In this document: piece after piece, positions 52,762 to 58,700 of the stretch
How the letters are laid out: each line of letters opens with the position of its first letter
How positions within the stretch are numbered: the stretch's first letter is position 1
From: Hofstenia miamia
Lineage: Eukaryota > Xenacoelomorpha > Acoela
Length of the DNA: 64,000 bases
Reading direction: 5' to 3'
Assembly (NCBI GenBank): GCA_004352715.1
Contig: SCFE01000005.1
Span: 2,593,019 to 2,657,018 of the forward strand
Made by a program: the position numbers and the translations under genes
Notes under the pieces: model-generated
Databases searched by the model: none
What the model saw: the letters and a program-made list of their open reading frames with translations, nothing else
Told to the model about the DNA's origin: nothing

Positions 52762-55700
52762 ACTGTATATATCTTTACAAACATAGGGTAGGAAAAAATT
52801 CAGATAACATTTGGATTTTAAAGAAAGACGAAATGACATCAGAAATATAAATATATTTACAACAAAAATAAGAAAAGCATTATTAATTGGTACCCATTTT
52901 TCTCTTTTAGCTAAGATATTATAATAGATCATAATTTTTTTCACTTTTAAAGTGCAACCTGAATGTTAACCCCATGTATATATGTACATATATACATTTC
53001 TATTTAAATCGAAATTTAACTGTTGCAATACTGATAATTGGATAGTTTAAAAATTAGGTATAAAATATGCTTTAGCAAATTTGTTGCTAATTATATAGAA
53101 GGAATAAAACTAAAGAAAATTTGNNNNNNNNNNNNNNNNNNNNNTTAAAGAAAGATGAAATGACATCAGAAATATAAATATATTTACAACAAAAATAAGA
53201 AAAGCATTATTAATTGGTACCCATTTTTCTCTTTTAGCTAAGATATTATAATAGATCATAATTTTTTTCACTTTTAAAGTGCAACCTGAATGTTAACCCC
53301 ATGTATATATGTACATATATACATTTCTATTTAAATCGAAATTTAACTGTTGCAATACTGATAATTGGATAGTTTAAAAATTAGGTATAAAATATGCTTT
53401 AGCAAATTTGTTGCTAATTATATAGAAGGAATAAAACTAAAGAAAATTTGTTGGAGACAAGCTATGACACTCAATTTAAGTACCTATGACAGAAAAATCA
53501 AAGAAGAATTGTAATTAAAGTTATTGGCATTACCTACTCTATTTTGCTATTATTTAAATGCAATGTCAGTCAACATCAAGTTATTCACGTCACAAATATA
53601 ATAATAAAGTTTCTAAGCAATTCACAATGAAAAACTACAACATCATCCTAAAATTCTTGAAATGATTTGTGTTACAGTTCTCAAATTCAGACTAAATACA
53701 AAGACGGAAATTCATTCAATTATCTTTACGCATAGTTATAAAATCAATTGTTGATTTTATCTTTTTTAAATTCTACGAGTCAATCATCATTGTAAATAGA
53801 TATTGATTTTTAACATCATTGGCTGTTTTATACTCTTAGTCAACCATCCAACCATAGCATAATTAGCTCTGTTGTCGTTGAACATAATTAATCAACTACA
53901 GCATTTCTTCATGGTTAACAGAAATATAAAATTTTATTTTAGATTTGTGATTGTTACAAAATTTATATTACAAAAAATGTATAGCGACATTGAACTGAAC
54001 TTATTATGCCTTTTAAAAAGTATGAACTACATCTTATTTTTGTGAAATATATATGAAATTTGTCTGCTATGAATTTTTAATTTTTTTTTCTAGTTGTGTA
54101 GTTACATTTGAAAATGAAGATATATATATATATATATATATATAGTATAGTTTATGGTAATATCTTGTAAGTGTTGCAAGCAAAATAATATCGTCGTGTA
54201 AAGAATTAATATACAACACAAAGTATACTATGATATGTATCCGTGTAAATAGATTCATATTCAAATTAAGGTGTAAATAAGATGGATGTAGCAATATACA
54301 AAATTCAAAATTAATGGCATTTTTCATAGGTTTCACAAGAGCAATTTCATTTTTATAAATAGTTAGTAATTGAATTGACTAACTAATTGAATATGGAATG
54401 GAAAATACGTTAATCAAATTTCGAATATTAAATATAGACCTATAAATTTTCTAGTGTCTATCCACAAAAGTATTGTAAATACATTTACATTTGCAAAATT
54501 ATATGCAATTCTAAAATTTACTATTAACTTTATAACGCTTCAATCAAAGTAAGATAAACATTATCAATACAGATAAGATTAAGATTCACACAAAAACTAT
54601 AAATTTTAAGATGATTTGTGTTTAAGATTTACAGGTATTCTTTTTACAATTCAATATAACGATATTCACTAATATACATGTACTTCATTGTACCAAATTA
54701 GTTTTGTCAAATATAGAATGATTGTCTATAAAGGGTAATTAACCCATTTTAACTGAATTATATAAATTGTATACAAAACATTCAAATTGTGATAACAATG
54801 CTACCTTGACAAAAAATCAGGCCATGCAGAAGACCTTCGTGTTGTATGACGTCAATTAATTAAATGCATATAAATATAGATCACGTTCCCGTATTTTTCT
54901 AATTACTAATATATATACTAAAATAGAAATTTCTTTGACAAACACTTTGCACTGATATTAATTCATTTGCCTAAGACCATGTTTGAATTTCCATTGGAAT
55001 GTTCTTAACAGTACGTTGAATATGTACATAGCTTCAATTTGTCAAGAGATTAGCAAATGTAGAATTATATTTATTACAAGTGAGCATCATCTAGTAAAAT
55101 TTCTAAAAGAAATTTTTTCACATTAAAAATTTCCATATAAAAGCTAATGCAAGACATATATATATTGGTGTAAATATTTTAAAATATCAATTAAATTCGT
55201 ACCGTCTTTACGCCAAATAACTGGTTGATATGGGTCATATGATTTTTGTTTTTCCATTGTAATGGTAACCTTGTCTTCAAGATTGACCCTGATAGTTTTG
55301 TTTGTGGGAAGAAAGCGTGCTAAACATAAATTATGTAAAAACAGTATCACGGATAGCATCTTTATTCCACATTCATTCGCCATATTTATGTAAATTAATA
55401 GGCATATATTGTTAAGGCAAAATTAAGCAAACCAAATATGATCCAGGTAAAAATGCAATTTATAGGCTAAAAACGACAGGAATTTGTCGAACTTAAAATT
55501 CAAATATTAATAGATTATGAAAATCACTAAAATGAATAATTGAGTTCAAATAGGTAGGTAAATAGTTTTCTACTGATAGATCTCCAAATATTTGGGTGGT
55601 AAATTGAAAAAGTCTGCTACATGAAAGTTTTCACTCCAAAGCTGGAAAATTTGTAGATGTTACTATAAATGGAAAATCCTCCAATAGATATGATCATCAT

Positions 55701-58700
55701 TTGGCGCTTAAATTCGGGTTTATTATCAATGCAGATATAAATAAAGTGATTCTGCGAAGAATGATATCTCCAAATCTTAGTGGTGAAAAGTTGAATTAAT
55801 AATGTCTTTTAGGTGAGTAGCGACTCTTAGATTGCTATCGTTAGACACAGCTTTGTCAGAAGTAAATAATGCTTTAATTTCACATTCCTGGAAGAATAGG
55901 CTTGCACGCTGATTGATTTGAATTCGGATAGTAAGTGACAAATGAGTTTTTAGTAATTCCAGTCAGAGGTGCCCACTATTTTTCATAGAATCAAACGTAT
56001 GCCAATATTCCAAAGGGGAACGCGAGTAATTGTGATGTTAACACTGCCGAATTCCCATCATGAATATCGAGAAGTTCAACTCCATCCTAAAGGGATTTAA
56101 GACTAAGATTTCCATTGAGTTAACAAGATGATCAGTCACTATGACAAGAGAGTAAGTAAAAAATAATGCAACTATCCTCGAGCGAGGAAATATAATTTGT
56201 GATTGAAGTGGATATATCCATCAGATATGCCTCTATTACTTTGCATAAACAACAAAGTGTTGCATTAATATCTAGACACTCCTTGATGAAGTTCACTAGG
56301 AGAAATACCTCTTGCTACCTTGTTGACTCAATCTCTCCCTGTCGCCCGCAACCATATTAAAGAACTATATTCTTTGATCTTCAGCTCATATTATTTATAG
56401 CAATTATAATGAAATCACGATATTAAAAAAAGGAATTTGCCACTTCAACAAAGCTGTAAGGTGCTAATTTGGATAATTCTTTCAGAAAGTTGTTTAACTT
56501 CTTCCTAAAATATTTATCTAAATAGAACCACTCAATAATTAATGAGAAAAGACTATATATATATATATATATATATATTTATTTATTTAACTAATTTATA
56601 TGTACATATATATATAATTATAATAATTTTAGCATACATATCAATATGTATACATCATTATTTTCTTCAATTGTTTCAAATTTAAATCACTGCTAACGTG
56701 TAAATTGTGTTTTCCAAGATGCATAAAACAAAGTTGAAATAGTTGTTCTTTAATAATATAGAAACATTAGTGTCGAAAATTAAATGCATTATCCCATCAA
56801 CATTGTGAAAGCTTTTAGTGTCTTAGTCATTAATATCTTTAAACAAAAAATGACGTATACACTCAAAAAGAATACAAAAATAAAACTATACTTTAAGCGA
56901 ATTGCTTAAATTTTACACATTGAGTGAGGAATGTCAAGTGGCCTAGAAAAGAATGTTTTCAATGTAAACTGAAAATTTTATAGTTGCCATAAACATTGGG
57001 TCAAAGCTTTGAGATATATGCACAAAAAACGATGATTAAATCTGCAGTTTTGAAAAAAAAATAAGCAGGATTTTAATAAAAAAATATTAAATATTAAAAA
57101 TAGTTATACATAATATATATTTATATATTACACTGCCCAACAATAAAATGATTAATTTTTTGGTTGCCAGAGATATATAATTATATATTAAATACTAAGA
57201 TATTAAAATCATTTTAAATAATACCAACTATGTTGAACATTAATAAAATTAAAAGTAGGTTTTAAGCTTAATTTATACTTTGTGCATATATATATAATAT
57301 AAAAAACTACCAATTTAGGATTACACTGAGTTAATCGTGCATGTACTAATTAAAAAGTAATCAATTTAAATCAGTTTAACGCAACGTCATCGAACAAGTT
57401 GGAAATAAATATTCAGCAGGCCAGACTGACATAGCATTTGTGTACCATTTGTAGAATGGTGGAGTCGATGTTCTGAACAATTTATAGTGCGGCCACACAC
57501 GAATAACAAGTCATTAGACACCCGTTCTGCTTCATCACAACACATATATTCATGTCTAGACCAAAGTGTTCATCATCATGATTAAGATCTATAAACCTTA
57601 GAAATTCATATGAAGTACGATTATTTCAAATATAATTTTTGAATGAGAAAGACCTTGTCTTCATATGCGGAATTCTAGGAAAAACCCTATATGCTATGAT
57701 TTAATAAATGCATTGACATTTCGTTGGCATTTATTTTAATGTATATTCTCTGTTTTTGTCGTGACAATACCATAATTTTAATTAGCACGTTGCTCCTTCA
57801 TATTGAAGGCAATTTGACCAGCTTCTCCGCATCTATCAAAGTTCCATCCCGCATGCTTTACCTTGACTTGAGGCGCAAAGTGCGATTGCATTTGGAGTTT
57901 GCTAGTAATTAAACATACTTTTAAAACTTAGCAAAATTCGATATATTAGCGATGTACATTCCAAGGAAATAATATTTTATTTTTTTAATAAACTAAAAAC
58001 TTGTTCAGTAAATCAATTTAGTTAATTACCAGATTAAAGTTTAATGCAAATTCTTAAAATGAAAGGCGAACAATAAAATTATTGGAAAATATTAATTAAA
58101 GAAGAATTTATGCATTAATCCGTTCCGAGACAATGCTAGTTGCAAACGAGTTCGAGAAATCTCCTGAAATAAAGGTCAAATTATTGTTTGGTACAAAGGG
58201 AGATTATACAATATATGAACACAATTGGACAATGGATTACTTTAAATTAGATCTATATTCTGTTAGCATACTTATATTGATGCGTGCAACCGTTACATTT
58301 AGCAAACAAAAGTTGAAGCAATCTTTTTAGCTATTATGTCTCCAAGATAAATTAGAAATTTTAAATGTATAAATTTCTAGTAAACTATTCTATATATATA
58401 TACATAGTCTAAGAAAACAACTTTTCCTTGAACTCTCTAAAATTTGAAGCTAAGTTTAAATCGAAAGTCCATTTTTATTATTACATGAAAATTTCATCAA
58501 TTATATACAGTTGAAGTACACTGTTTAAGCTTGAACAATTTTCTAATATTTAAAATTTACCAAAGAAAGCTTTTTGTAATTTCGAATATTATATAAAAAA
58601 GTACCTTCAACAAATTTACACAAGTTAATATTTAGTACATGTCCACACCTAAGGGATTGACATGTTTTAAGATAAAATAGTTAATTTAGTAAATTACATT

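Noticed and set aside
57860-57905. Minus-strand mini-exon [13 protein letters not shown] in phase 1 as the first half of Ig1
   Set aside because: It lies downstream of the Ig1 second-half exon in gene order, so it cannot supply the missing first half.
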